Shown here: positions 54,729 through 64,000 of the stretch, piece by piece
Layout: every line of letters starts with the position of its first letter
How positions within the stretch are numbered: position 1 is the first letter of the stretch
Origin: Diphasiastrum complanatum
Taxonomy: Eukaryota; Streptophyta; Lycopodiopsida; Lycopodiales; Lycopodiaceae
Assembly: GCA_029204225.1 (NCBI GenBank)
Contig: CM055109.1
Coordinates: 31,657,870-31,721,869 of the forward strand
Direction of reading: 5' to 3'
DNA: 64,000 nt
The notes under the pieces: model-generated
What the model was told of the DNA's origin: nothing
The model's input: only the letters and a program-made list of their open reading frames with translations
Databases searched by the model: none
Position numbers and translations under genes: made by a program

Positions 54729-55232
54729 TGTTGTACTTTTAGTTTCTTTCTATGCTCTATTATGGCGGTCTCCCATCTAATAGAATTAGAATGATCCTAA
54801 ATGCATTGTGTAGGGTGAGTACGAGTAGGATCCACTCTTTTCATGGTTTCTATTGTTTGTTTATGGGTTCTTCTATGGCGGTCTCCCAACTAGAAGAGGG
54901 ACTAAAAATAAAGGAATGAATATACTACACCAAGGTGGTCTCCCTACTAGTGTGATGCAAATGGACTAAACAATTCCTTAAAGCTAATTAACTTGTGCAC
55001 TTACACTAACTTGGAACTAAACTTAGCTTGAACTTAGAAATTAACTTAACTTAGGAATTAAATCTTAAACTTAAACTTTCTAAGTCGAACCATTACAAAT
55101 GATTGTTTGTAATAGTTAAACTTAAATAGTAAAAGGTCTAAGCATAAGGTTTTCCTAATCTGTATTTACTTGTGGGCATACAAAACACATGCCACAATAA
55201 ATTCCTATGTTGGGCTAACATAAAGGACAACA
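54729..55232 (-). repeat. gypsy 5' LTR (504 bp)
   Basis: On the plus strand it runs TGTTGTAC ... GGACAACA, nearly perfect inverted termini. It sits next to a PBS on one side and interrupted copia RT on the other. Three 'GGCGGTCTCCC'-type words (54764, 54872, and GGTGGTCTCCC at 54935) recur inside. Confidence 0.8.
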
Positions 55233-55235
55233 ATA

Positions 55236-56980
55236 AGTACAAGTATGGAGCGGATGGCAAGGTATCATGATACAAAGCAAGGCTAGTAGCTAAAGATTTC
55301 TCTCAGAAATATGACATTGACTACACCAAAACCTTTTCTCCAATTGTAAACCTCTATATGCTTATTGACCACATATGCAGTAGCATACAACTTGAAGATC
55401 CACATTGTAGATGAGAATACTACACTCCTACATGGAGAACTCAAAGAGGAACTCTACATGCATCAGCCACCAGGTTTTGAATGTGAATCATTCTCTGATT
55501 ACACATGCAGGATGCACAAAAGCATCTATGGACTGAAACAGTCCGCCAGATAATGGTATAAAGAAAAGGACCATGCTTTACGATTCTTAGGCTTCTAACC
55601 TTTGATAGCAGACTATAATGTCTAAGAAGCAAAAGCTCCTCGAAACCTAATCAGAAATCTTCGACAAAGCGCAAAAAATTCGCGAAGACGAAATCTTCTA
55701 GCAAGATGACGAACAAATCCACAACTAAAGAAGATCTCAAGGATAACCCTGACTATGACCGTGATGCTACGAAGTTATTTGCGAAAGATATCTTGACAGA
55801 AGCAAAGGAAATCATCAACGCTGAACTAAAGGCTGCTCCTGTAGAGAAGGTGGTCGCTTTCGAGGAAGAAGACAAAGAAATCGCAAACACAAAATTGTCT
55901 AGTGCTGTTATTGATAAACCAACCTCAAAATCAAAGACAAAAGAATATGACATCGTAACTGATATCGGATCTCTTCCACCAAACATTACTTTTGAACAGG
56001 TGTTGGCAGATAACACTTATTACAGAAAGCAACTGAAAGGCCTTTCTGTGCCTAAGAAGAAGCCTGATTGCACAAGTGAAGCAGGATATCTCCAAACATT
56101 TTGAAATATCAGACCTGGGTGAAGCAAAATGCTACCTAGGATTGGAAATTGATCGAGACTTTGAGAATGGTAGATTGTATTTACATCAGTCACGGTATAC
56201 TCAAAGGATCATTGATGACTTTCAGATGACTGAATGTAAAGGAGTTAACACTCCGATGGTAGCAAAAACAGTGTTGACAAATGTACACTGTCCGAAGAAT
56301 GACGAAGAGAGCGAAGCAATGCTCAACAAGCCTTACAGAAGGCCGACAAGTTCGTTAATGTACCTGGCAAACAACACCAGACCGGATATTGCATACGCGG
56401 TGTTCAGATTGAGTCAGTTCAACATCAATCCAAGACCAACACACTGGAAGATTGCTAAAAGAGTCCTACAATACCTGCAACAGACGAAGGATTACGGACT
56501 CTACTAATTCAAGTGAAACAGGACTTCAAGTCAAGTCCTACAATGATGTAAGTTGGGCACCATTGAAGGACGATTGTAAGAGTGTATCAGGAGGCTGCAC
56601 CATGGCTGCAAATACCGTAGTTCTATGGTAAGCAAGAAGCAGACAATCATCGCACAATCATCCTGCGAAGATGAGTATGTCATTGTCACCAAGATGGCCA
56701 ACGAGCTGAAATGGCTTAGACCAGACTAGGAGAAAGCACCAATGAGTCGTTGATCCTCTACATGGAAAACTCCTCTGCCATACACCTGACAAAGGGCCCA
56801 TTGTTTCATTCAAGAATGACGCACATTGCGATCAAGTATCAGAGACATAGTTGAGAAGGACCAGCTGAGAACTGTATTCATTCTGATCAAACAAATGGTT
56901 GTTGATATATTCACTAAACCCTTAGACAAGGGATTGACAGAGAGCCAGCCTAGGAATCATAAGACTACCACGCTTTGAGA
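55236..56980 (+). pseudogene. copia RT and RNase H, RT centre replaced
   Basis: RT starts mid-domain (KYGADGK, ARLVAKDFSQKYDIDYTK) and goes on through HIVDENTTLLHGELKEELYM, FSDYTCRMHKSIYGLKQSAR. Sequence around 55625-56055 is foreign. RT resumes at QDISKHFEISDLGEAKCYLG, LYLHQSRYTQRIIDDF, SLMYLANNTRPDIAYAV, AKRVLQYLQQTKDYGLY (stop at 56505). RNase H remnants follow (SKKQTIIAQSSCEDEY, VVDIFTKPLDKGLTE near 56900) and a PPT-like GAGAGGGAGC at about 56979. The catalytic YVDD is gone. It is the same family as 18730-22034. Confidence 0.85.
55625..56065 (+). pseudogene. Gypsy-like segment inserted in copia RT
   Basis: An open frame begins with a Lys/Ser-rich stretch (SKSSSKPNQKSSTKRKKFAK) and continues as DATKLFAKDILTEAKEIINA. 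It ends with EYDIVTDIGSLPPNITFEQV, LADNTYYRKQL and an SVPKKK tail. The 'YD...DI.....NITF.Q.L......R..L' pattern resembles the segment before the protease in some plant gypsy Gag-Pols. It takes the place of the RT part that includes YVDD. Its frame differs from the flanking RT frame. Confidence 0.55.
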
Positions 56981-57005
56981 GGGAGCTGAAGAAACATGAT
57001 GTTTC

Positions 57006-57495
57006 TGTTGAAATCTCTGATTTTGGACCTAATATGAATCACAAATTGTTCACAAGAGTACTTGTTTACTTGCTTTGTAAATCAATCAAAGTTCTAGATA
57101 CTCAAAACTAGTTCTAGATTGATTTCTAAGACTAAAGCAAGCAAGAACAAGTTAATGATCAAAGAAGGATGGGCGGCCTCACACGTGTGAGTATCGGTCC
57201 ACTATATGGCCTACAAGCATATTTCTTCATATGCTAATTGATTACATTCATAACAAAATCTACTCACAAACACAAGCTAGGGATCACGAAATTGCTTCCA
57301 CCAAAACTCGAGTTTCCAATTGATGATTTCCTTGATCAAAATGATGATCATATATACAAAACTTTTTCACAGCCAGCCAAGTAGGTTTGGCTCATGTGAA
57401 ATGTCATCTAGATCAAATCTAATCACTATTTTTTTACTAATCCACAAAATGACACATCATCATTGGTCATTTTCATTGAGCTCCAATTTTCTAGA
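57006..57495 (-). repeat. Probable LTR, minus strand, truncated
   Basis: The plus-strand start TGTTGAAATC parallels 11424 (TGTTGAAAAT), including TGTTCACAAGAG. On the minus strand GTATATATG starts at 57356 and the palindrome ACACGTGTGA lies at 57181-57190. It is cut at about 57496 by gypsy gag. Confidence 0.5.
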
Positions 57496-57496
57496 T

Positions 57497-59329
57497 TTAT
57501 GGGAAATTGGCGAATGAGCTTTTTGGATCGTTAAACATGTAGGCGTACTGATTCTCTTGGTTCTTTTGTATCGTGGTCAAAGCGAACATCAAGCTATCAA
57601 CATTGTATTTGAGTCCAAACTCTGCTATAAACAATTGTAACAGTTTTCCCAAGGTGGTAATGGAAGCTTTGGGTAAATTATAGTACCATCGTCTAGCTTC
57701 CCCTACTAGAGTTGTGGAAAACAATATCATTCTATGCGTTGGATTTATGACAGTGTTGGTGAACATCAGCGTGTCAAATTCCTGGATATGTCTATGGGCA
57801 TCTTCATCAGTGCTTCCGTGAAACTGAGGTAGGGAGCCCACTATTCTTGGTGCCCTTTCGATATCATCAGGGATAACTATTGGCTGAGTGACTCTTCGTG
57901 TCAATGGTGCGATAGATAGAGGGCTAGGTATTTGCGTAATCGGTTAAGCTTGAGCTCGATGGTCATCTTCAGCTAAAATTTATTCTTCCGTGTTTTGTTT
58001 AGTGTGATCCTCGAGACCCATGTTTGCCTCAACTTTACTTTCTACCATTGGTCCCTGTTTTGATATTATGTCATCATCCATCATCTCTTTGTCACTTTTT
58101 GCTTCATCACCCACCACCTCATTGGTCTCCCACTCAGATTCATCACTATAACTCTCAACTGGATTAGATATCTCACCTTCATCGTCATATTGAGTTGAGC
58201 ACTCCCCTAATTCTACTTCTAATTGGATGTCATCTATGTGGATATTTGAAGGTGTTTCCCACTCTTGCAATGAGAGTGCTATTGCTATCTACAGATAGGT
58301 CGTACTATCTTCTTGATCCTCAAGAAGCTTTGGCATTGTGTGTTCTTGTGGTGACTGCTCTTGGGTTTCAACGACTTTTGGGAGTAGGAGAGGTGAATCT
58401 CCTGCTAAATTCTTGCTATTTGTGGCTAGACTTGGTTCTCTAGGCAATAGGCTGGCCTCTTGCATCAAAACTTGTAAAGCCAAGTCTAGTTTGGCGAATG
58501 AGAATCCATCTAGATCTAGTTGTGGTCCTTCAACTAGTTGTGGCTCTAGCTGAGGTTCGATCAAAAGGTCCTCTTTTATGACATGTTTTTCTTCGATGGC
58601 ATCTAGTTCTGATGGTGTATGGTCTTTCCTTTCGCCCTCATTCTGTTCAAGAGACTCTAAGAATGCATCTATGGCACTGGCAAGTCCTTTTTTGATCATT
58701 ACTTCAGGTGTCTCTATTGACCTATCGTGCTCATAGAGAATTCCCTTCTCCTCTAATTCTAGAGGAGGCATCTCAGTATCGTGCATAAGATCTACAAAAT
58801 ACAAGCTGGTAGTTTCATGGGACTCCTCCTGTGGGTACTCCTCTACAATATTGTCAAAAGATCCTAAGCTCTCATCATCGCTGATGGGTTGATATGGGCT
58901 TGTGCCTCCATCATTCATGGACATTTGGTCAGCATCAAGTGATGTACTTAGTTGGTCAAAAGATAGTTCACTCCACCCATTTGTTGATGGCTCACTAGTC
59001 ACACTAGTGGATTGGTCTATCCCATCAAGGAGGGGATCATATATGTTATGGCTCAAGGGGGTAGTCAATATCCTTTCTCTCTCAGCATAATCTGGCGTTC
59101 TAGATTCATGGCCCATGAGCGCCAGATTTCCATCACTATTCTCTCCGTTGCAATTATTTCTACATGCAGGGGTTGGCATATGTAGCCTTTTGATTATTGC
59201 CCTATCCTCTACAAAGCCGAACAACCAATATTTGAAACTCCTGTAGGTGGAATTTGTTCTACTAGGTGTTGGGTACGCAGTTTCTACACCTATGTATCCA
59301 AAATGCTCATATAGTAGGCCCTCATCCAT
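57497..59329 (-). pseudogene. Long gypsy-type Gag precursor, three nonsense codons
   Basis: A single frame runs from 59329 to 57497 (about 611 codons) with stops only at about 58289 (TAG), 57980 (TAA) and 57948 (TAA). The N-terminal half is acidic and unlike ordinary gag (GLLYEHFGYIGVETAYPTPS, SLYFVDLMHDTEMPPLELEE, PQLDLDGFSFAKLDLALQVL). The C-terminal part is a clear capsid (GSLPQFHGSTDEDAHRHIQE, LVGEARRWYYNLPKASITTL, EFGLKYNVDSL). It is cut at 57497 by the LTR. The long acidic extension is unusual. It may be a separate ORF fused by this lineage. Confidence 0.6.
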
Positions 59330-59507
59330 GGCTCTTCCTATGTGATAATCGTTTGTGCTATATTTCGAACAACAAGTGTAATTGTAAGTTCAAATGATCA
59401 TCATTGGATCTCTATCTACCTTTACGGCTCCATCTAATAACTTTCAAGATGTCTTGTTTCTAATCATATCCTATTTTATGCTCTAGCAAACCAATTTCTA
59501 GGGGTGT

Positions 59508-59915
59508 TTATCGCTTCGGAACTCTTTGGACTAGTTTCCTCCTATGCTTCTCATCTTTCTTCTGAATTTGACAAGTTCCTTTTAGATGGCCTACCCTATC
59601 GCAGTAGCCACATATTGTATTCCAACAATCATTAGTGACATGATCTTGTTGGCAATACCGACACAATGAAATGGACTGATGGGCATAGTGGTGATTGATC
59701 GACTCTTGTTGATTTCGAAGTCGTCTCACATCTAGAGTCAAAGCTAACAATGTTGCATGCATATCTCTCAAATGGACCCTCTCCACTAATTCACGACGCT
59801 CAAGCTTAACCTTTTTATCAGGGTTCGTTGAATAGCCTTGCCTAGATAGGTACCCATGTAAGAGTACCCCTAGCCAGGTGAAGAAGTCGATTGATCGTAG
59901 GCATAGGGTCCTCAT
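59508..59915 (-). pseudogene. Gag-like double zinc-knuckle fragment
   Basis: The 135-codon open stretch contains MHATLLALTLDVRRLRNQQE, then two knuckles (CRYCQQDHVTNDC and CGYCDRVGHLKGTC) and a basic end. It would bind element RNA. It lies upstream of the long Gag frame on the same strand, which is the wrong order for one gag, so it may belong to another element. The N-terminal frame is uncertain. Confidence 0.6.
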
Positions 59916-60029
59916 CTGGCTAGGAGCTATTGCCTATAAATTTGTTGGGCCCGTAGGATGCCAACCATAATCGTTGCATTGTTGGATAGCTATTGGCAAG
60001 AGGAGTGTTATGATCCAAAAACTCTCTAA

Positions 60030-60830
60030 TTCTAGCTAGGTTTTGGAAAAGCGACAAAAAGAAGACCAATGGAAAGAAGAAGCATCCAAAGGAGGCCAAA
60101 GAAGAGGATGATGCATCAAGCTCAAAGGACAAGTAAAAGCAAAAATGCTTCTTTTGTGGAAAGAAGGGGCATTATGCATCTGAATGCTACAAGAGGCTAA
60201 GAGCACAAGAAGAGCAGGACAAAAAAGAAAACCTTGCACATGAGGAGGAGGAGGAGGATGAAGTAGATATATTCTTGATGGCATCTACATCCTCACCAAC
60301 AAGCAATGGCAAATCATATACATGGTGGATTTATAGTGGGGCTAGCTCCCACATGTCTTGTGAAAAGGACTTTTTCTCAACCTTACACTCATTCAATGAT
60401 GCTAAAAAGTTTGCTTTTATTGCAAGTGATGAAGAGTGTAAGATAGATGGTGTTGGTACCATCTCTTTGTATCTAGAATCCTCAATAAGTATGGATCTAG
60501 AAAATGTTCTTTATGTACCATCAATCACCAAGAATATGCTTAGTGTTGGTCTACTCTTAGAAAGTGGTTTGGATGTCCACTTTAAGCATGGTGTTTGTTT
60601 CATTTTGAAGAATGATGTTTGCATTGCAAATGGATTTAAACATGGAAGATTGTTTAAGTTGGAAGATAGTGTTACTTTTGAGAGTGTGAGCTTGGCAAAG
60701 GAGGGGATCACTCAAGTGGAGATCTTGGCAAAGTTTGATCTTGCGTGCATTGAGGAGGAGCATCAAAAGGAGGAAGATCTTGAGGATCATCCTAAAAGCA
60801 CGAGAGTTCCAAGGAGGTCCTCAATGACAA
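60030..60830 (+). pseudogene. copia gag end and protease with lost catalytic Asp
   Basis: Lys-rich sequence (KKKTNGKKKHPKEAKEEDDA), a TAA, then the zinc knuckle (CFFCGKKGHYASEC) and an acidic stretch are followed by a protease at 60275-60670. There the active-site strand reads WWIYSGASSHMS instead of I(L/I)DSGAS, so the catalytic Asp is Tyr. It goes on with DGVGTISLYLESS, LENVLYVPSITKNMLSVGLL and HGRLFKLEDSVTF. The frame then enters linker-like sequence (EEHQKEEDLEDHPKSTRVPR), so pre-integrase and integrase are deleted here. Confidence 0.8.
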
Positions 60831-60846
60831 AGGCCGAGTCATCAAA

Positions 60847-61674
60847 TTGCATGCAAATTTTCCATTCAAGTGTGCATCTTGCAAGGATGGTGAGCATTGG
60901 AGAGTCACTATCTTTGAATACTTGTTGGATAGTATTAGTAGAAATGGAGTGACTTGTTGCTTATCTTTAAGATCTATGATGTTTAGTACTCTTTATGACA
61001 AGACAATGAAATTAGATGCTTTCAAATCTCTGTTTGTTGTTGATAAATCAATTTCATTGGATAACTATTTTTGTAATAGTTTGAATAGTGTCAGAAAAGA
61101 TGAAACATCATTTGTATTGGAAATCTTTCCACATGCTTTGAGCATGATTATTCCAATGTAAGATATTTCAATGATAGGAATAATGGTAGTGTTTTTCTCT
61201 TCAAGTAGAGATTGTAGAATCTACTTGTTTTCCACCAAAGAATTTGTTACTGGTGAAAATGTGATCTTTCAAGAGTGGAATATTTGTAAACTTGAAGAAG
61301 CACATTTGGATCAACACCTTATTCAATTCGTTGATGTTTTGGAGTCAAGTCAAGTGGAGGATCAAGCTCAAGACCCGAGGACTCCAAGAAGAACCATGAG
61401 TATCAAGATGGACCCATCTAGGCTCAATCATATGGATCAAGCAAGGCAAGTTGTCTTTGGAAACATTATGTATGCACTTAATAGTTTAATTGATGTATGT
61501 TTAAGTGCACGAAGTGCCTTGGAATCCGTGGCTTGGCATGATGTATATGGACATCATTCTCTATTGGAGTCTCAAAAGTTTCTTTTTTGTAGCTGGATTT
61601 TTGAGACACTTCTAAAATCTTTCATTCATCTATCAAGAGAGTTGTTAATAGATCAAGCTAAGTTTGAGGAGGAG
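60847..61674 (+). pseudogene. copia 3' part, scrambled, with unknown segment
   Basis: Open stretches 60847-61161 and 61171-61731 contain a Cys motif (CASCKDGEHW) and a piece of integrase end (YLFSTKEFVTGENVIFQEW). A linker follows (VEDQAQDPRTPRRTMSI), then an unrecognised helical segment (QVVFGNIMYALNSLIDVCLS, VAWHDVYGHHSLLESQKF) and a PPT-like TTTGAGGAGGAG. Recognisable RT and RNase H are absent. Like the elements at 26.1-29.4 kb, RT has been replaced by other sequence. Confidence 0.5.
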
Positions 61675-62103
61675 TGTGAAGAATTGCCAGAAATTGGCAA
61701 ATCTAGCTTGATTAAAAACCATGTAGTATAATCTAAATTTTGTACATAAGTGGATTCCACACATGTGCGGCCAATATGCCACATGGCAATCCACTCCTAT
61801 TGTAGGTTAGTTCAAGTCCATAGGGTTGGTTATGTCATTTTGGTAGTGATTTCTAGTTTATAGGACCTAAATCCTAGATTTAAGGTGAAAATTGACCAAC
61901 TAGCTATCCACCAAGCATGACTCTAGGAGATAAACTAGGGTTTCATTTTAGGAAAAAAAGGTTGAGTTAACTTCTTATTACATGCTGGAAATCCACCAAC
62001 TTTTTTGTCTCTAGTTTTTTGATAGATTGTTAAGCAACCATCCAATCACTCTTTTGGATCTTTTGTAGATCCATTTATGGTCCTAAAATACAGTACTTTC
62101 ACA
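61675..62103 (+). repeat. copia 3' LTR, plus strand (429 bp)
   Basis: It starts TGTGAAGAATTGCC right after the PPT and ends AGTACTTTCACA. It matches the inverted LTR 62995-63696 but lacks about 270 bp of its middle. Confidence 0.8.
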
Positions 62104-62994
62104 TATTACATATCCCCCCCTCAATTGTGAAGCATCCTCATGAACAATCGACATCAGCAACAACTTAAAAAACTTCAAAAATATTTCTTCAAGCATTTCA
62201 TGATGGATCTTGAACATTTATAAAATATAACAAAGTCTTTGAAATTGAATATATACAATATGTACACATTAGTCTGGAGCATTTTGAAGCCTCTGTGAGA
62301 GCTTCTCATCGATTTGTATCTATCTTTGAATTCTTCTCTACTTTGCCTCATGGTATTGTCCGATGATTCAGTTGCCGAACTCAGCTAAGCGTGTCCTTAA
62401 GAAAGATCCATTGTAGACAGCTGCTACAATAATGTTATCTTCGGGCATTCCCTTTCTGGATATAATCTTCTTCAGCAGCTCAGCATTAATTCTGACAAAT
62501 TACCCTTCCAAATACAGGCTCTGCATAGCTGTTAGCACTTGGGCAATAAAATTGCCAAGGCCATTTATCGAATAGGTGACAAACTTCATGTGGTCTTTAT
62601 GAGCTCTTATGTCTTTGAGACAGCAAGCGGCATTCTCATAGTGTGTGGGATAGTTATCCTCCCAGTCGATGTACATGGTCCATAAATTTGGATAGGATAC
62701 ATCCACATCTTGCAACAAGTTCTCTCTGTTGAACCTTGCAAAATCTAGTTCTTCCGTGGATTTGTATAAATTGAATTGGCAGTGTTGTTGCCAATAATCA
62801 ATTTGTCCTTGATAATAGTAAAAAAAATCCATTTCTTTCTGTTTTAAGTAATCTAATGCATATAATAGTGTACATCCTACACAAAATTCTACATTGCCTA
62901 AGGGAATTACAAAAAAATTTCCTTGTGAAATTTCCTAACAGAGGCTCGAGCCTATTCCAAAGGACTAAAAAGTCCTGTTTCTGCAAAGGGGTTT
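62104..62994. other. Spacer between two inverted LTRs
   Basis: This sequence is unrelated to the LTRs. It holds an unknown minus-strand ORF (62500-62832) and a possible splice acceptor (CTTTTGCAG-like) on the minus strand near 62982. No PBS follows either LTR. Confidence 0.6.
62365..62832 (-). pseudogene. Unknown ORF in the inverted-LTR spacer
   Basis: The 110-codon open stretch starts at MDFFYYYQGQIDYWQQHCQF. It reads TEELDFARFNRENLLQDVDV, LWTMYIDWEDNYPTHYENAA and DHMKFVTYSINGLGNFIAQV, and ends LYLEG at a TAA (62500). The frame then continues as FVRINAELLKKIISRKGMPE and NIIVAAVYNGSFLKDTLS. It looks like real protein sequence with one nonsense codon. I do not recognise it. It could be a host gene exon or a captured segment. 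Confidence 0.4.
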
Positions 62995-63696
62995 TGTGAA
63001 AGTACTGTACTTTAGGACCATAAATGGATCTACAAAATATCCACAAGAGTGATTGGATGCTTGCTTAACAATCTATCAAAAAACTAGACACAAAAAAGTT
63101 GATCTAGATTGGCAATTTGACAAACAACAAGCATTAACAATCAAAAGCATTGATCAACATTGAAATCTGAGCCCACACATGTGTACTACAGGCTGTAGTA
63201 CGGCCTTAAACTTGAGAAACAAGTAGAAATTGATTTGGTTTCATTTGGATCACAAAAACTCAATGTACATAGTGAACTAGCTTGAGATTGCCAATGAGCT
63301 CCAAAAATTTTCTATCTTCTCACTATGGGAGCTTGGAATACATAGCAAATTTGACTTCCTTCTTGAAGTTAGGTGAATTTCCAGCATGTAATAAGGAAGT
63401 TAACTCAGCCTTTTTGCCCTAAAATGAAACCCTAGTCTATTTCCTAGAGTCATGCTTTGTAGATAGCTAGTTGGTCAAATTTTCACCTTAAATCTAGGAT
63501 TTAGGTCCTATAAAGTAGGAATCACTACCAAAATGACATGACCAACCCTATGGACTTGACCTAACCTACATTAGGAATGTATTTCCATGTGGCATATTGG
63601 CCTCACATGTGTGGAATCCACTTATGTACAAAATTTACGTTATACTACATGGTTTTTGATCAAGCTAGATTTGCCAATTTTTGGCAATTCTTCACA
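62995..63696 (-). repeat. copia 3' LTR, minus strand (702 bp)
   Basis: On the minus strand it starts TGTGAAGAATTGCC (63696) after the PPT-like AATTTGAGGAG and ends CAGTACTTTCACA (62995). It is the inverted partner of 61675-62103. Confidence 0.8.
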
Positions 63697-64000
63697 CTCC
63701 TCAAATTTGTTAAAATTGGCAAAAGCTAACTTGATCATATCTTGTGAATACCATTATGAGTAGTACATATCATCATAAGACATGTGTAGAGCCTGTTCCC
63801 ACATGTGAAATAAATGTATTTATCATTTAGATGAGTCATATAGGTTGTACATACCATTTCATTTGAGATCTAGCCAAAATCTAGTTTTCTAGCTATATGC
63901 CACTTGGCATCATTTTATTGGTAGGAAAAGCTATTTCACATGGATAGGAGTGATCTCACACGTGCCAAGGACTGCTCACATGTGTGAAAACATCAATAGT
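63697..64000. other. Window edge, internal 3' sequence of the minus-strand copia
   Basis: No coding motif is readable. Motifs like CACATGTG recur. The rest of the element lies beyond the window. Confidence 0.4.

Larger units (their letters stand above)
50633..55232 (-). mobile_element. Deleted Ty3/gypsy element
   Basis: On the minus strand: 5' LTR (55232-54729), PBS (54727-54713), a repeat-rich leader of about 1 kb, gag pieces (53695-52600), protease (52471-51676), linker, then a jump straight to the integrase C-terminus (51020-50633). RT, RNase H and the integrase core are deleted. It inserted into a plus-strand copia RT that resumes at 55236. No 3' LTR was found. Confidence 0.75.

Overview
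The window looks like repeat-dense nuclear DNA of a land plant. Almost every recognisable reading frame is a piece of a plant LTR retrotransposon (Ty1/copia or Ty3/gypsy). The copia elements have initiator-Met type primer sites, the gypsy elements have short 'TGG(C/T)GCC' primer sites of the Athila/Tat kind, and there are plant-type TATA boxes, CT-rich leaders and a decayed MULE-like transposase with a GT-AG intron. I cannot place the species; a large-genome plant (fern, lycophyte, gymnosperm or a large angiosperm) would fit. I see no intact housekeeping gene, rRNA, tRNA, CRISPR array or prokaryotic-type operon.

Layout. 1-2.86 kb: copia debris on both strands, including a duplicated integrase segment. 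2.87-5.19 kb: a structurally complete but deleted copia element (two LTRs, PBS, PPT, 5-bp target duplication) with one open chimeric ORF. 5.2-6.5 kb: non-coding DNA with a possible exon. 6.52-10.48 kb: a copia element with a 1.1 kb 5' LTR and a 3' end cut to 47 bp. 10.5-12.5 kb: AT-rich DNA, a copia integrase scrap and a probable minus-strand LTR. About 12.5-26 kb: a large minus-strand gypsy element (LTR, PBS, repeat-rich leader, gag, protease, RT, RNase H, integrase, tandem-repeat spacer, extra ORF in the env position). A minus-strand copia element (18.04-22.06 kb) interrupts its gag. 26.1-29.5 kb: two oppositely oriented copia derivatives that share an unrecognised 'MFEQFH' protein domain. 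29.5-32.3 kb: minisatellites and a roughly 356-bp three-copy tandem array. 32.2-34.1 kb: a minus-strand copia fragment and LTR. 34.1-42.2 kb: low-coding DNA with microsatellites, a 99-bp direct repeat pair, a gypsy-like gag scrap, possible host-gene exons and an unknown coding fragment. 43.2-46.2 kb: the decayed MULE-like transposase. 47.5-49.5 kb: tandem repeats, an LTR-like promoter region and an unknown ORF. 50.6-55.2 kb: a deleted minus-strand gypsy element with a clean 504-bp 5' LTR. 55.2-57.5 kb: a plus-strand copia whose RT centre is replaced by gypsy-like sequence, then an LTR. 57.5-59.9 kb: a long gypsy-type gag region. 60-64 kb: a plus-strand copia ending in an LTR that faces an inverted LTR of the same family across an 890-bp spacer with an unknown ORF.

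How it fits together. The window is a nest of insertions within insertions. Most autonomous coding capacity has been lost by nonsense mutation, mainly codons where C-to-T would create the stop, plus a few frameshifts and internal deletions. Several deleted elements keep open, chimeric frames, and two carry the same foreign-looking domain; these are the most interesting items. Diverged LTRs also share a palindrome (consensus CACRYGTG) about 155-166 bp downstream of their TATA box.
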